DNA of 15,858 nucleotides from CAIWXH01 sp964555675 (GTDB lineage Bacteria; Chloroflexota; Chloroflexia; Chloroflexales; Chloroflexaceae). Of the stretch, positions 8,145 to 15,732 are shown piece by piece. Under the pieces are notes generated by a model. That model did no database searches. It saw nothing but the letters and a program-made list of their open reading frames with translations, and was not told the DNA's origin. The position numbers and the translations under genes are program-made. The DNA is taken from contig CAZKTU010000147.1 of the NCBI GenBank assembly GCA_964555675.1, forward strand, positions 1-15,858. Reading direction: 5' to 3'. The first letter of the stretch is position 1; every line of letters begins with the position of its first letter.

Positions 8145-9142
8145 CAGCCCTCCTGATGGGTTGCGATGCGGGCATCGCTCACGGCCGCCACATCAGCGGT
8201 GAAGGCGTCGGGTCGTAACAAGCGCCCCGCGCGCAGGTCTCGCGCCAGCGCCCCATAGACCTGCGACGACTGCTGGTAGGGATCCGGCTTCAGGGCGGCG
8301 AAAAACCGGGTGAGGATGGCTTTGAGCGTCGCCGCGACGAGCAAAATCATCCAGATTGCCGCGCCCTGCCCCGCTCCATAGTGCTTTCGCAGATAATAGA
8401 TGCTGCCATTGTAGCCGAGGGCGGTGGCAAAATAGCTCAGGCCGCGCTGGCTTCGCCCGGTCAGGTGGGTGATCCGCGCCTGCGGGTAGAAGACCGTGCG
8501 ATAGCCGGCATGGGCGGCCCGCAGGCACAGGTCGGCTGCGTCCTCGACGCTGAGAAAAAAGCGCTCATCGTAGCCGCCAATCGCCGCATAGAGCTCGCGC
8601 CGCATCAGCAGACACGCGCCAGAGACGAACAGCACCGACGCCTCGGGGTAGCGCGCGTAGCGGTCGTACAGGGCCCGCACCAGCCTGTAGGGCGCCACGC
8701 GCCAGAGCACGACGTGAGCGAGGGTCCAGTCATAGTGGTAGCTCGTATGTGACGAGCCATCCTCGAAGTAGCAGCGCGGGCCGACCGTCCCCACATCGGG
8801 GTGACTCTCAAGATAGGCCACAAGGGTCGGCAAAGTCGCGACATCGAGAATAGTATCGGGGTTGAGGATCAGCACGTAGGCCCCCCGACAGGCGGGGAGC
8901 GGCTGATTATTCGCGGCGGCGAGACCGCGATTGGCGCGATTGGCGATCAGCGTCAGGCCGGGCCAGCGCGCCGCATAGTCGCTGACCACGGCGCAACTCG
9001 CGTCGGTCGAGGCGTTATCGACGACAAAAACCTCGCAGGGGGTAGGCTGCCGATGCACGCTCTCGAGGCAGGCGGGCAGCTCCTCCTGCGAGTTGTAGCT
9101 GACGATGACAACAGAGATCAGAGGGTTGGTCGCGGTGATCAC
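8144..9142 (-). CDS. GT2-family glycosyltransferase (second copy)
   Basis: A 332-residue GT-A enzyme of the same broad group as the GT2 at 6106-7092. Motifs: ISVVIVSYNS (9-18), FVVDNASTDAS (39-49, D42), NRGLAAANNQ (71-80), the DXD-like ILNPDT (92-97), FVSGACLLM (172-180) and VEDAADLCLR (199-208) with the likely catalytic acidic residues, then ITHLTGRS. A hydrophobic stretch AIWMILLVAATLKAIL follows near the C-terminus, fitting membrane attachment on the cytoplasmic side. Start is GTG at 9142, which forms a 4-bp GTGA overlap with the upstream methyltransferase stop (9139-9141). It differs enough from the other GT2 to suggest a different acceptor or linkage. Sugar unknown. Confidence 0.94.
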   Translation of the reverse strand: MITATNPLISVVIVSYNSQEELPACLESVHRQPTPCEVFVVDNASTDASCAVVSDYAARWPGLTLIANRANRGLAAANNQPLPACRGAYVLILNPDTILDVATLPTLVAYLESHPDVGTVGPRCYFEDGSSHTSYHYDWTLAHVVLWRVAPYRLVRALYDRYARYPEASVLFVSGACLLMRRELYAAIGGYDERFFLSVEDAADLCLRAAHAGYRTVFYPQARITHLTGRSQRGLSYFATALGYNGSIYYLRKHYGAGQGAAIWMILLVAATLKAILTRFFAALKPDPYQQSSQVYGALARDLRAGRLLRPDAFTADVAAVSDARIATHQEG

Positions 9143-10194
9143 GTTGGCTTGACCCCAGTATAGAAGAGCTCCTCACCTACGTCGTGCAGAATCAGGCGGG
9201 CCAACTCCTCGGCGAACTGAAACAGGTAACGCTGCAGTTTGATCTGACGAGCGTCATAGCTCGGGGCCGGCTCGCCCCGCAGCGCGGCCCGGCTCATCAC
9301 ACTGGCCGTGTAGATATCGCGCGCCAGCCGCCCGCTGGTGACGCTCGTCTCGCGTATGAAGCCGGCCTGGGCGGCACAGGCCTCGAGGGTGGTTCGCGAG
9401 AAGATCGCGAGGTGACGTGGAGGCTCGAGGCCCCGCCAGGCCGCGCCGAACAGCCGATGCCCGAGGCTCGCGCTATTTGGGGTTGTGACTACCATATGGC
9501 CGCCCGGGCGTAGCACCCGCAGACATTCGCGCAGCAACCCCACAGGATCGGCGACATGCTCGATCACGTGGCTCAGCGTAACGACATCAAACGACGCGTC
9601 CGCGAACCCGGCGTCGTGCAGGGTCCCTTCGCGCACGTCGAGGCCGAACGCATGGCGCGCATGGGAGGCGGCCACCGCATCAACCTCGACCCCCGCGGTC
9701 GTCCATCCCAGCGAGCGCATCTGATCCATAAAGCGGCCGCTACCGCAGCCGACGTCGAGTAGGCGCGAACCCCAACGACGATCAAGGCCCATAACCTCAA
9801 GGGTGGCGCCAGCGGCAACCCCGGGCGCGAGCCGAGCGAGGCGCGCCAGGCGGCGCCGGGCGGCTGTAAGGGCCGGCGCCGGGTAGCCGTAGCGATCGGC
9901 CCAGGCCTGCTCGAGGATGGCGCGACGCAACCAGGAGAGGCGCTGCTGGCCGGTCGCGGCGACGGCGTGGGTGTGGTAGTTACGATAGATCTTGGCCACC
10001 TCGCTGGCGGCGGGGCGCGGGTCGAGCCAGAGCAGACCGCAGCTGCTGCAGCGGCGCATCGGCCAGGTCCCAGCGACACCGAAGACCGTATCGCGCAGGC
10101 CGTCATAGACCAGCGCCCCGCCCGATCCGCAGAGCGAGCAGGTCGGTTGGGCCTCGGTGCTGATGGCCTCCTGATTGCCGGCGACGATACTCAT
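9139..10194 (-). CDS. SAM-dependent class I methyltransferase with N-terminal zinc ribbon (copy B)
   Basis: A 351-residue paralogue of the methyltransferase at 7089-8144. It has a canonical zinc ribbon with CSLC (C19, C22) and CSSC (C49, C52), then GLLWLDPRP. The SAM domain shows LLDVGCGSG, GVEVDAVAASHAR, SFDVVTLSHVIEHV, VLRPGGHMVVTTPN and WRGLEPPRHLAIF. N-terminal cysteine pairs also occur in sugar C-methyltransferases (the TylC3/NovU group), but those are longer and have a different C-terminal domain, so I do not assign C-methylation. A GT2 gene lies immediately downstream, as for copy A, giving a methyltransferase-GT2 unit. The ATG overlaps the flippase stop (ATGA, 10191-10194) and has no clear Shine-Dalgarno, suggesting coupled translation. 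Confidence 0.93.
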   Translation of the reverse strand: MSIVAGNQEAISTEAQPTCSLCGSGGALVYDGLRDTVFGVAGTWPMRRCSSCGLLWLDPRPAASEVAKIYRNYHTHAVAATGQQRLSWLRRAILEQAWADRYGYPAPALTAARRRLARLARLAPGVAAGATLEVMGLDRRWGSRLLDVGCGSGRFMDQMRSLGWTTAGVEVDAVAASHARHAFGLDVREGTLHDAGFADASFDVVTLSHVIEHVADPVGLLRECLRVLRPGGHMVVTTPNSASLGHRLFGAAWRGLEPPRHLAIFSRTTLEACAAQAGFIRETSVTSGRLARDIYTASVMSRAALRGEPAPSYDARQIKLQRYLFQFAEELARLILHDVGEELFYTGVKPT

Positions 10195-11741
10195 GGCAGC
10201 GGTGTGGCTCGCGCAAGGCGGCTCAAGCGCCCCCGAACCCAGTCCCGCTCATCGGGCGCGAGCGCACGTGTCCAGACCACGAGCGCCATGCCGGCGACGG
10301 CCAGGAGGTAGAGCGCGACCCGCACCCCAAGCGCAAGTGGTTGCGCGAGGGCCAAAAAGAGCAGGATGGCAACGCAGCAGGCCAGGCCATGCGGGACAAG
10401 TGTTCGCAGGGATTGCCCAAGCAGGCGCCGACCGACCACAAACATGATCAGTGCGTCGACCGTCGCGCGGATCAGCCATGCTGCGGCAACCCCGATGATC
10501 CCGAAACTGCTGGTTAACCAGAGCAGGAGCGCCAGATAGAACGGCAGCTCGACGAGATGAATCTTCGCCGCGAGGGCCGGCCTGCCTGCCGCCTGGATCA
10601 GCGAGAATGGCAGCAGAGCCAGATTATTGAGCCACATGCCGACGCTGAGCATCTGCAGCACCACCACACTATTGGCGGCGAACTCAGGCCCCAACCAGAT
10701 CAGCAGCCCCTCGTGGGCGAAGGCTACACAGCCGAGAGCCACGGGCAACAGCGCAAAGGCAAGGTACTTCACACCACGGTCGTAGAGCTGCCTGGTCTGA
10801 GGCATATCGTGCCCGTAGTTCGCCGCAAAGGCGGGGAAAAGGACCCCGGCCAGCGCGCCTGAGACCAGCGAGAAGCGCGAGACCAACTCGTAGGGAGTCG
10901 CGTAGAAGGCGACCGCGCTCACCGAGAGGTACGAGCCGACCAGGAAGCGATCCATGTAGACCATAAAGGGGCCGATGATGGCCGATACCGTCAGCCAGCC
11001 GCCGAAGCTGAACAAGGCCCGCACCTCGGCCGCTGAGGGGCGCCACGGCTGGCGCAGTTGCGGCGAGACCGAGAAGCAGAGGGCGAGGTGGATCAGCGTC
11101 CCTACCAGGCGGCCCACCACCAGGACGGCCACAACCGGGGTCAGCGCCTGAGTGAAGAGCAACAGCGGCAGAGGCCCGACGTACGAGAACAGGCTCATCG
11201 GTACGCGCACGGCGGTGATCAGGTCGAAGCGCTGCAGCGCCTCGAGATAGCCGCGCAGGCCGGCGGTAACGATGACCATGGGGGTCGCCACCGCAAGGAG
11301 CAGGAAGCTCGCCGTCGCGTCGGCCGCCAGTTCGCCCTCAAGGTGTAGCACAGAACCCACGAACCACGGCGTGCATACTGCGGCAAGCAGGCCCCCAACG
11401 ACGCCGATCCCGAGCATGAGCAGGATGGTCGTGCCGAACAGGCGCGGGATATCGCCGACCTGATCCGTATCCAGCTTCTCAGCGACCAGCTTGGTCAGGG
11501 CGCGCCCTAGGCCAAGGTCAAAGAGGCTGAAGTAGCCGATCACAATCCAGGCCAGATTGAGCAGGCCGAAGCGCTCGGTGCCTAGACCTTCAACCAGGAG
11601 CCTGACCGAGACCAGGGACACGATCACGGGCAAAAGATTGCCCAGCAGGTTGAAGAGCGTATTCTTTGCCAGGAGCTGACCGGACGACAGCTCGGCGCGG
11701 GTTGGGCTAGCAGGGGCCGGCCCAAGAGCGGGGCGGGTCAA
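10191..11741 (-). CDS. Wzx-type polysaccharide flippase (MOP/PST superfamily)
   Basis: A 516-residue polytopic membrane protein with about 12-14 hydrophobic segments, the expected size for a Wzx flippase that carries undecaprenyl-linked repeat units across the membrane. The N-terminal part has the family look: LLAKNTLFNLLGNLLPVIVS, then LGTERFGLLNLAWIVIGYFS, then FDLGLGRALTKLVAEKL. The start is inferred as TTG at 11741. It makes a 4-bp TTGA overlap with the upstream stop (11738-11740) just like the ATGA and GTGA joints elsewhere in the operon, AGGTG lies 5 nt before it, and no ATG or GTG is available between it and the first membrane helix. A longer frame runs back to 11858 but would overlap the TPR gene and add residues unlike a flippase. 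Confidence 0.92.
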   Translation of the reverse strand: MTRPALGPAPASPTRAELSSGQLLAKNTLFNLLGNLLPVIVSLVSVRLLVEGLGTERFGLLNLAWIVIGYFSLFDLGLGRALTKLVAEKLDTDQVGDIPRLFGTTILLMLGIGVVGGLLAAVCTPWFVGSVLHLEGELAADATASFLLLAVATPMVIVTAGLRGYLEALQRFDLITAVRVPMSLFSYVGPLPLLLFTQALTPVVAVLVVGRLVGTLIHLALCFSVSPQLRQPWRPSAAEVRALFSFGGWLTVSAIIGPFMVYMDRFLVGSYLSVSAVAFYATPYELVSRFSLVSGALAGVLFPAFAANYGHDMPQTRQLYDRGVKYLAFALLPVALGCVAFAHEGLLIWLGPEFAANSVVVLQMLSVGMWLNNLALLPFSLIQAAGRPALAAKIHLVELPFYLALLLWLTSSFGIIGVAAAWLIRATVDALIMFVVGRRLLGQSLRTLVPHGLACCVAILLFLALAQPLALGVRVALYLLAVAGMALVVWTRALAPDERDWVRGRLSRLARATPLP

Positions 11742-12907
11742 GGCAACACCTGCACAGCGGTAACGACAAAGCTCAGATCGCGCTGGTCGCCATTGCCCGG
11801 CATCACCTCCGAGGGGCGAAAGTTCCCATTGGCAAGGCTGACCGTCAGCACGCTCCAACCTGCCGGCAGTTCGATGGGGACAATCGTCGGTTGATGCGCG
11901 TGGGCCTCAACCGAAACGGGTGCCACGCCATCGACCGAAACGCTGATCTGACCTACATCGCCAAGGAAGTCAGACGAGGTCGGGTCGTAGAGCGTGTGGA
12001 TCATGAGCACCAGCTTGAGCGGGCGGGCGTCAGGCGAGAAGACCCGCAGCTGAGCCGGCGACGTAACCCAGCGTCCAAACCCCTGCTCATATGGGTGCCA
12101 ACCAGTATCAAAAAAGGCCAGCACCGAGGGGGTGGTCAACTCCTGCTGGCGGTTGCCGATCTGAAGCTCTGGCGGCCAGAGCAGCCCGGCCTCAGCGGTG
12201 GCGGGAACGACGGCCGCAAGGATTGGATCGAGGGGCTCACGCGCCCCCGAGGCGCGCAGCAACTGGGCTGCCTCTGCCTGGTCGCCAAGGGCCGCCGCCG
12301 TCAGGGCCGAGCGCACCAGGATGGACGGGGGCGCTACTTCGGCGGCGGCGATCAGACGATGATAAATAGACTGGGCACGGTCAAGCCTGCCGGCGCGCAC
12401 TTCCAAGTCAGCGACAGACACCAGATCCATATCGCTGCCGGTCAACTCGCGGAGGGCCCGCGCCGCGTCGTCAAGACGGCCCGCCTCAATATAAGCGTAG
12501 GCAAGCTCGCGCCGCAGGATCAAGCTGTTCGGCTGATGGTGCAGTGCGGCCTCAAGGAAGGCGACAGCCTCTGCCGAGCGGCCCTCGAGAGAAGCGAGTG
12601 CGCCGAGCTGGCGCAGCACCAGAGGGTTGCTCGGGTCAAGGCTCTGGGCCCGCGCGAGAGCCTGAGCGGCCTGCTGCAACGCGGCCGCGGGCTCGCCGCT
12701 ATCACGCGCGAGCTCGACAGATCTGGCGCCCGCACTGAGGTAAGCCGCCGCCATCATAGGTCGGGCTAGCAGCAGCAGCGCCCCGAGCACAGTTATCAGC
12801 GTAATGGTTAGTAGCGCCGGCTTGAGGAAGGATGAGGTAAGAGGTGTTGGGGGGCTTGCGGCAACAACGCCTGGGTCTGGATTTCTGCGCGTATGCTCGG
12901 CGCTCAT
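11738..12907 (-). CDS. Membrane-anchored TPR protein with C-terminal beta-sandwich-like module
   Basis: A 389-residue protein not recognised as a named family. After a short polar N-terminus there is one hydrophobic segment (about 26-51, FLKPALLTITLITVLGALLLL). TPR-like helical repeats follow (about 75-215; signatures such as ARAQSLDPSNPLVLRQLGALASL and AYAYIEAGRLDDAARAL, truncated here to blocks under twenty residues: LDPSNPLVLRQLGALA and AYIEAGRLDDAARAL). The last 127 residues (263-389) form a beta-rich module with W270, GRW (278-280), LPAGWSVLTVSL and GNFRPSEV. That module occurs twice in the membrane protein at 13031-15694. By topology the TPRs and module should face outside the cytoplasm. 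Start: ATG at 12907 has GGAAG 4 nt upstream; the in-frame GTG at 12922 has none. It is the first gene behind the promoter at 12976-12984, just before the flippase. Function unknown; perhaps an assembly scaffold. Confidence 0.87.
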   Translation of the reverse strand: MSAEHTRRNPDPGVVAASPPTPLTSSFLKPALLTITLITVLGALLLLARPMMAAAYLSAGARSVELARDSGEPAAALQQAAQALARAQSLDPSNPLVLRQLGALASLEGRSAEAVAFLEAALHHQPNSLILRRELAYAYIEAGRLDDAARALRELTGSDMDLVSVADLEVRAGRLDRAQSIYHRLIAAAEVAPPSILVRSALTAAALGDQAEAAQLLRASGAREPLDPILAAVVPATAEAGLLWPPELQIGNRQQELTTPSVLAFFDTGWHPYEQGFGRWVTSPAQLRVFSPDARPLKLVLMIHTLYDPTSSDFLGDVGQISVSVDGVAPVSVEAHAHQPTIVPIELPAGWSVLTVSLANGNFRPSEVMPGNGDQRDLSFVVTAVQVLP

Positions 12908-12941
12908 GAAGCTTCCAGTCACACAGTCCGCGGCTGGCCCC

Positions 12942-12959
12942 CGGCGCGTCGCGGCGCCG
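12942..12959 (-). promoter_or_regulatory. GC-only hairpin in the leader of the ten-gene operon
   Basis: CGGCGC (12942-12947) and GCGCCG (12954-12959) form a 6-bp all-GC stem with a 6-nt loop. It would lie in the roughly 60-nt leader between the extended -10 promoter and the ATG at 12907. There is no following T-run, so it is not a simple terminator. Short stems of this kind are common in GC-rich DNA. Confidence 0.3.
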
Positions 12960-12975
12960 TCACCTTCGTCACGCC

Positions 12976-12984
12976 ATTATAGCA
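12976..12984 (-). promoter_or_regulatory. Extended -10 promoter for the ten-gene operon
   Basis: On the minus strand TGC immediately precedes a perfect TATAAT (TATAAT at 12976-12981, TGC at 12982-12984), the consensus extended -10 form. No good -35 hexamer is seen at 16-18 bp, which an extended -10 can tolerate. It lies in the 123-bp gap 12908-13030 and would start transcription near 12969, about 60 nt before the ATG at 12907. The A/T-rich box stands out against the GC-rich surroundings. Confidence 0.6.
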
Positions 12985-13030
12985 TAGCCTTATGGCAAAC
13001 CCCGATCAGCCTCCCAGCGTATGCAGCGCG

Positions 13031-15694
13031 TTACTCATTACCGGGGACAAGTTGGATTTCAGCCAGAGCGAAGCTTAAAGAGCGCGTATCATTACTCGAC
13101 GCATCGACATCAGCCGGCCGAAACGCACCGACCGTGTGCTCGAAGGTGATATGGTTCCAGCCGGCGTGCAGGCGAAGCGGGAACTCGCTCCTCTCGCCCA
13201 CCCGCAGCATGACTGTCTGCTCAGGGGCATCGGCGCTACGCACAATGAGTGGGCTCGGGCCATTCCCAAAGGGGCCGCCATCGGGCGTATAGAGGATTGC
13301 GGGCAACAGACTCAGCGCGGCCTCGCCCGTCGTCGGACTATAGATCAAGAGCTCGGCACGCTGCTCGGCCCAGCGCGTACCCTGGGCTTCCCGCCCGTAC
13401 CAACCCCCATGAAAGGCCATGGCGTAGCCCGAACTGCTTTCAAGCTGCTGCTGACCGTCGATCAGCAGATCTGGGGCGGCCCCGAAGCTCGCAACGGTAT
13501 GAAGCGCGATGCGATCAATGAGGAAGCTATAGACCGAGCGGTCGCTGCTGCCGTAGTCATGGGGGGTAAAGTTGCCCGCGGCCAGGGTCAGGGTCAGAAC
13601 GCTGCCGCCAGCAGGCAATATCACGGGCGCCAGTAATGGCACGCCTGTCTTTATAGGTGTCTCAATCATAGCACCAGTCCCATCCTCGACCCGCAGTACC
13701 CCTTCCGCCCCCAGGCCGTTAGGGCTCTCGGGGTCGTGGATCAGGTTCGGCAGCAGCTCGAGGAAGGCCGGTGTATCTTTGGGCGCGGCCACATAGAGCT
13801 CGGCGGGCGAAATGCCCCAGCGGTGACCATCGGGTCCGTCGGGTCTGCCGTACCAGTTGCGCAATAGCCCGATCGTCGTCGTGAAGGGCGCCGCCGGGTC
13901 GATCGCATAGACATCGGCGAGCTCATCGCTCATGATGGGCTGGCGCGAGCCGAATACGGCCCTGACAAACGCAGCACTCTGCTCGGCCATGTAGGCTTTA
14001 TCAAGGGTGACGAAGGCCGGATCGAGCTGTTCTGACTCCATCGCTTCACTATGGTGGACCACGACGTAACGGTAACCGTAGCGGGCCAGGTCGGCCTCGG
14101 CGTTGGCGAGACCGTTAGCAGGGGCGCCGTCGACCCACAGATCCGGCGGCTGCGGGTCGGCGCCGCTCATAAGCTGAGGGAAGAGTGGGTGCTGATCATA
14201 GGAGCGCGACAGATAGCCCCCCGCGATGCCCTTCTGGTGCGTCATCTGGAAGATCTGGTAGCGCGCAGCGAAGTTAATGGCGCCCCAGCCCGTCAGCCTG
14301 GCCTCGGGCATCCCCTGGTAGGGCAGGTCGAACACCCCGTAGCGCTCGGGGTCTGTGGCAATTTGCTCGTAGAAGGCCGGAATGGGCAGGAGCGGCTGAT
14401 GCGGCCACGGCAACGGCCAGATCAGCAGCAGGTGGGCTGCGCCAAGGCCGCCGAGGAGCGGCAGCCTGAAGCGTGGGAAGCGCCGCAGCAGCGCCCCCAG
14501 GCCGAGACCGCCGAGTGTAGCCAGGGCCACATATCCCGCCATCATGAAGCGCCCAGGCACGCGCATAAAGCTGAGGCCCGGCAGCGACGCGACCAGCGAG
14601 TAGGGCATCGGCAAGCCCAGCGCGGCCAGGGGCTTGCCCCCCAACACGTGCAGCACAGGCCCCAGGCTGAGGGCGACGAAGACCGCTAGCACCACACCCC
14701 AGCGCCAGGCCTCGGGCGCCCGCCAGAATAGGGCGAACCCGACAAGGACAAGGGCGACCCAGGACAGCCACACTGCCGTGTCGGCGCTAAAGAACATGGG
14801 GTACGGCTGAAGCAGCGCCCGAACCTGGGGCCCAACCAGGCGCCCGAGGTAGTATGGAACCAGCATATGGACCAGGTCTGGCGAATACGCCTCGGCCTGG
14901 CTGCCAATCTGGATTAAGTTCTCGCTCGTCGCCTCGAGCTGGATCGCCACCAACTGCGGGACGACCAGCACTATGCTGGCCAGGGCGACGGCGGCGATCC
15001 GGCGCACGGCTGTGCGGCGGTTCCCGCGCTCGGGCGCCGCGAGCTGGAGCAGCATGAGCAGGCCGACCAGGGCCGCCCCCGCCACAAACTGGTACCCGGC
15101 ATGCAGCAGCAGCAGCAGCAGCCCCGCCGCCGGCCCAAGCGCCCACCAGGCCGAGCGCTCGGGGTCCAGGGCTCGCCGCAGCAACAGCACCGTCAAGGGC
15201 AGGGCCCCAAGGAACACTTTGGTCATGTGTCCCAGGAGGCCGGCCAGGCACATGGGCGCCGTCAGCAGCAGGGCCCCGGCAAAGAACGCGACGCCCCGGT
15301 CCATGCCCATGTCGCGCGCCAGCAGGTACATGCAGTACCCCGTCAGGGTCAGGCTGACCAGCACCGCGCCATTGTGGGCCGCCGCATACCCCAACCCCCA
15401 GAACGGCAGGGCGAAGATGCCTGTGACCGGGCCGAGGCCGTGGGTGAGCAGCGAGGCCCCGTAGGGGTAGTAGAGCAGGGGCAGGTCGAAGAGCGGCTGA
15501 TGCCCGACAAGCCACTCGCGGACGTGCCAGAGCACCCAGAGGTTGTGGCGCGGGTCGTCCCCCGGAGGAATGCCGTGCGTGAACTGCGCGGCCAGAGGCC
15601 AAGACATGAGCACGCTCAAGACGAGGTACGATGCAATAATCGGTAGACTGTTCCGGACTTGCAGACCCACCTGCCGCCAGTTCACAGCGCTCAT
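13031..15694 (-). CDS. GT-C-like polytopic membrane glycosyltransferase with two C-terminal beta-sandwich-like modules
   Basis: An 887-residue protein with a hydrophobic N-terminal core (about 1-430, roughly 10-12 membrane segments) and a long soluble C-terminus. The first extracytoplasmic loop has GIPPGDDPRHNLWVLWH with paired aspartates (D46, D47), where GT-C enzymes using polyprenyl-phosphate sugars keep their catalytic acid. YYPYGASLLTH and FMRVPGRFMMAGYVAL follow. A soluble segment (about 440-600) includes GVFDLPYQG, GIAGGYLSR and YRYVVVHHSE. Two related modules then come in tandem, about 606-733 (W614, RW at 625-626, GNFTPHDY) and 761-885 (W765, RW at 774-775, GAFRPADV). The reaction is not proven. 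Start: ATG at 15694 is preferred over TTG at 15709 because GAGAG precedes it and nothing ribosome-binding precedes the TTG. No convincing terminator follows the TAA. The gene has its own likely promoter upstream. Confidence 0.88.
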   Translation of the reverse strand: MSAVNWRQVGLQVRNSLPIIASYLVLSVLMSWPLAAQFTHGIPPGDDPRHNLWVLWHVREWLVGHQPLFDLPLLYYPYGASLLTHGLGPVTGIFALPFWGLGYAAAHNGAVLVSLTLTGYCMYLLARDMGMDRGVAFFAGALLLTAPMCLAGLLGHMTKVFLGALPLTVLLLRRALDPERSAWWALGPAAGLLLLLLHAGYQFVAGAALVGLLMLLQLAAPERGNRRTAVRRIAAVALASIVLVVPQLVAIQLEATSENLIQIGSQAEAYSPDLVHMLVPYYLGRLVGPQVRALLQPYPMFFSADTAVWLSWVALVLVGFALFWRAPEAWRWGVVLAVFVALSLGPVLHVLGGKPLAALGLPMPYSLVASLPGLSFMRVPGRFMMAGYVALATLGGLGLGALLRRFPRFRLPLLGGLGAAHLLLIWPLPWPHQPLLPIPAFYEQIATDPERYGVFDLPYQGMPEARLTGWGAINFAARYQIFQMTHQKGIAGGYLSRSYDQHPLFPQLMSGADPQPPDLWVDGAPANGLANAEADLARYGYRYVVVHHSEAMESEQLDPAFVTLDKAYMAEQSAAFVRAVFGSRQPIMSDELADVYAIDPAAPFTTTIGLLRNWYGRPDGPDGHRWGISPAELYVAAPKDTPAFLELLPNLIHDPESPNGLGAEGVLRVEDGTGAMIETPIKTGVPLLAPVILPAGGSVLTLTLAAGNFTPHDYGSSDRSVYSFLIDRIALHTVASFGAAPDLLIDGQQQLESSSGYAMAFHGGWYGREAQGTRWAEQRAELLIYSPTTGEAALSLLPAILYTPDGGPFGNGPSPLIVRSADAPEQTVMLRVGERSEFPLRLHAGWNHITFEHTVGAFRPADVDASSNDTRSLSFALAEIQLVPGNE
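13040..13879 (-). other. Tandem beta-sandwich-like modules inside the GT-C-like protein
   Basis: Two diverged protein-level repeats are encoded at 13496-13879 (first) and 13040-13414 (second), separated by about 27 residues. Both run W-Y-G-R, a short G-rich stretch, R-W, A-E-L followed by a hydrophobic strand, L-L-P near an acidic/proline turn, then an A-G turn followed by a strand, G-[NA]-F-[TR]-P and a final S-F strand. The same pattern ends the TPR protein (11741-12121). They resemble the 'GW..RW' beta-sandwich modules that trail some GT-C membrane enzymes; I cannot name a family with certainty. Confidence 0.75.
15104..15121. repeat. (CAG)6 trinucleotide run
   Basis: Six perfect CAG units on the plus strand, read as (CTG)6 and coding six leucines (residues 192-197) within a membrane segment of the GT-C-like protein. 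It most likely reflects codon bias in a leucine-rich helix, though such runs can change length. Confidence 0.8.
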
Positions 15695-15732
15695 CAGTGC
15701 TCTCAACAACCGCCAGCAAGGTTAAGGCCTGT

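Noticed and set aside
12908..12922. GTG start at 12922 for the TPR protein
   Set aside because: No ribosome-binding sequence precedes it, whereas GGAAG precedes the in-frame ATG at 12907; the difference is only five residues.
12984..13030. Intrinsic terminator after the GT-C-like gene
   Set aside because: No stable stem followed by T residues was found between the TAA and the extended -10, so read-through into the operon remains possible.
15104..15121. The CAG run as a regulatory or phase-variable repeat
   Set aside because: Length changes in a triplet repeat would not shift the frame, and a leucine-rich membrane helix explains it.
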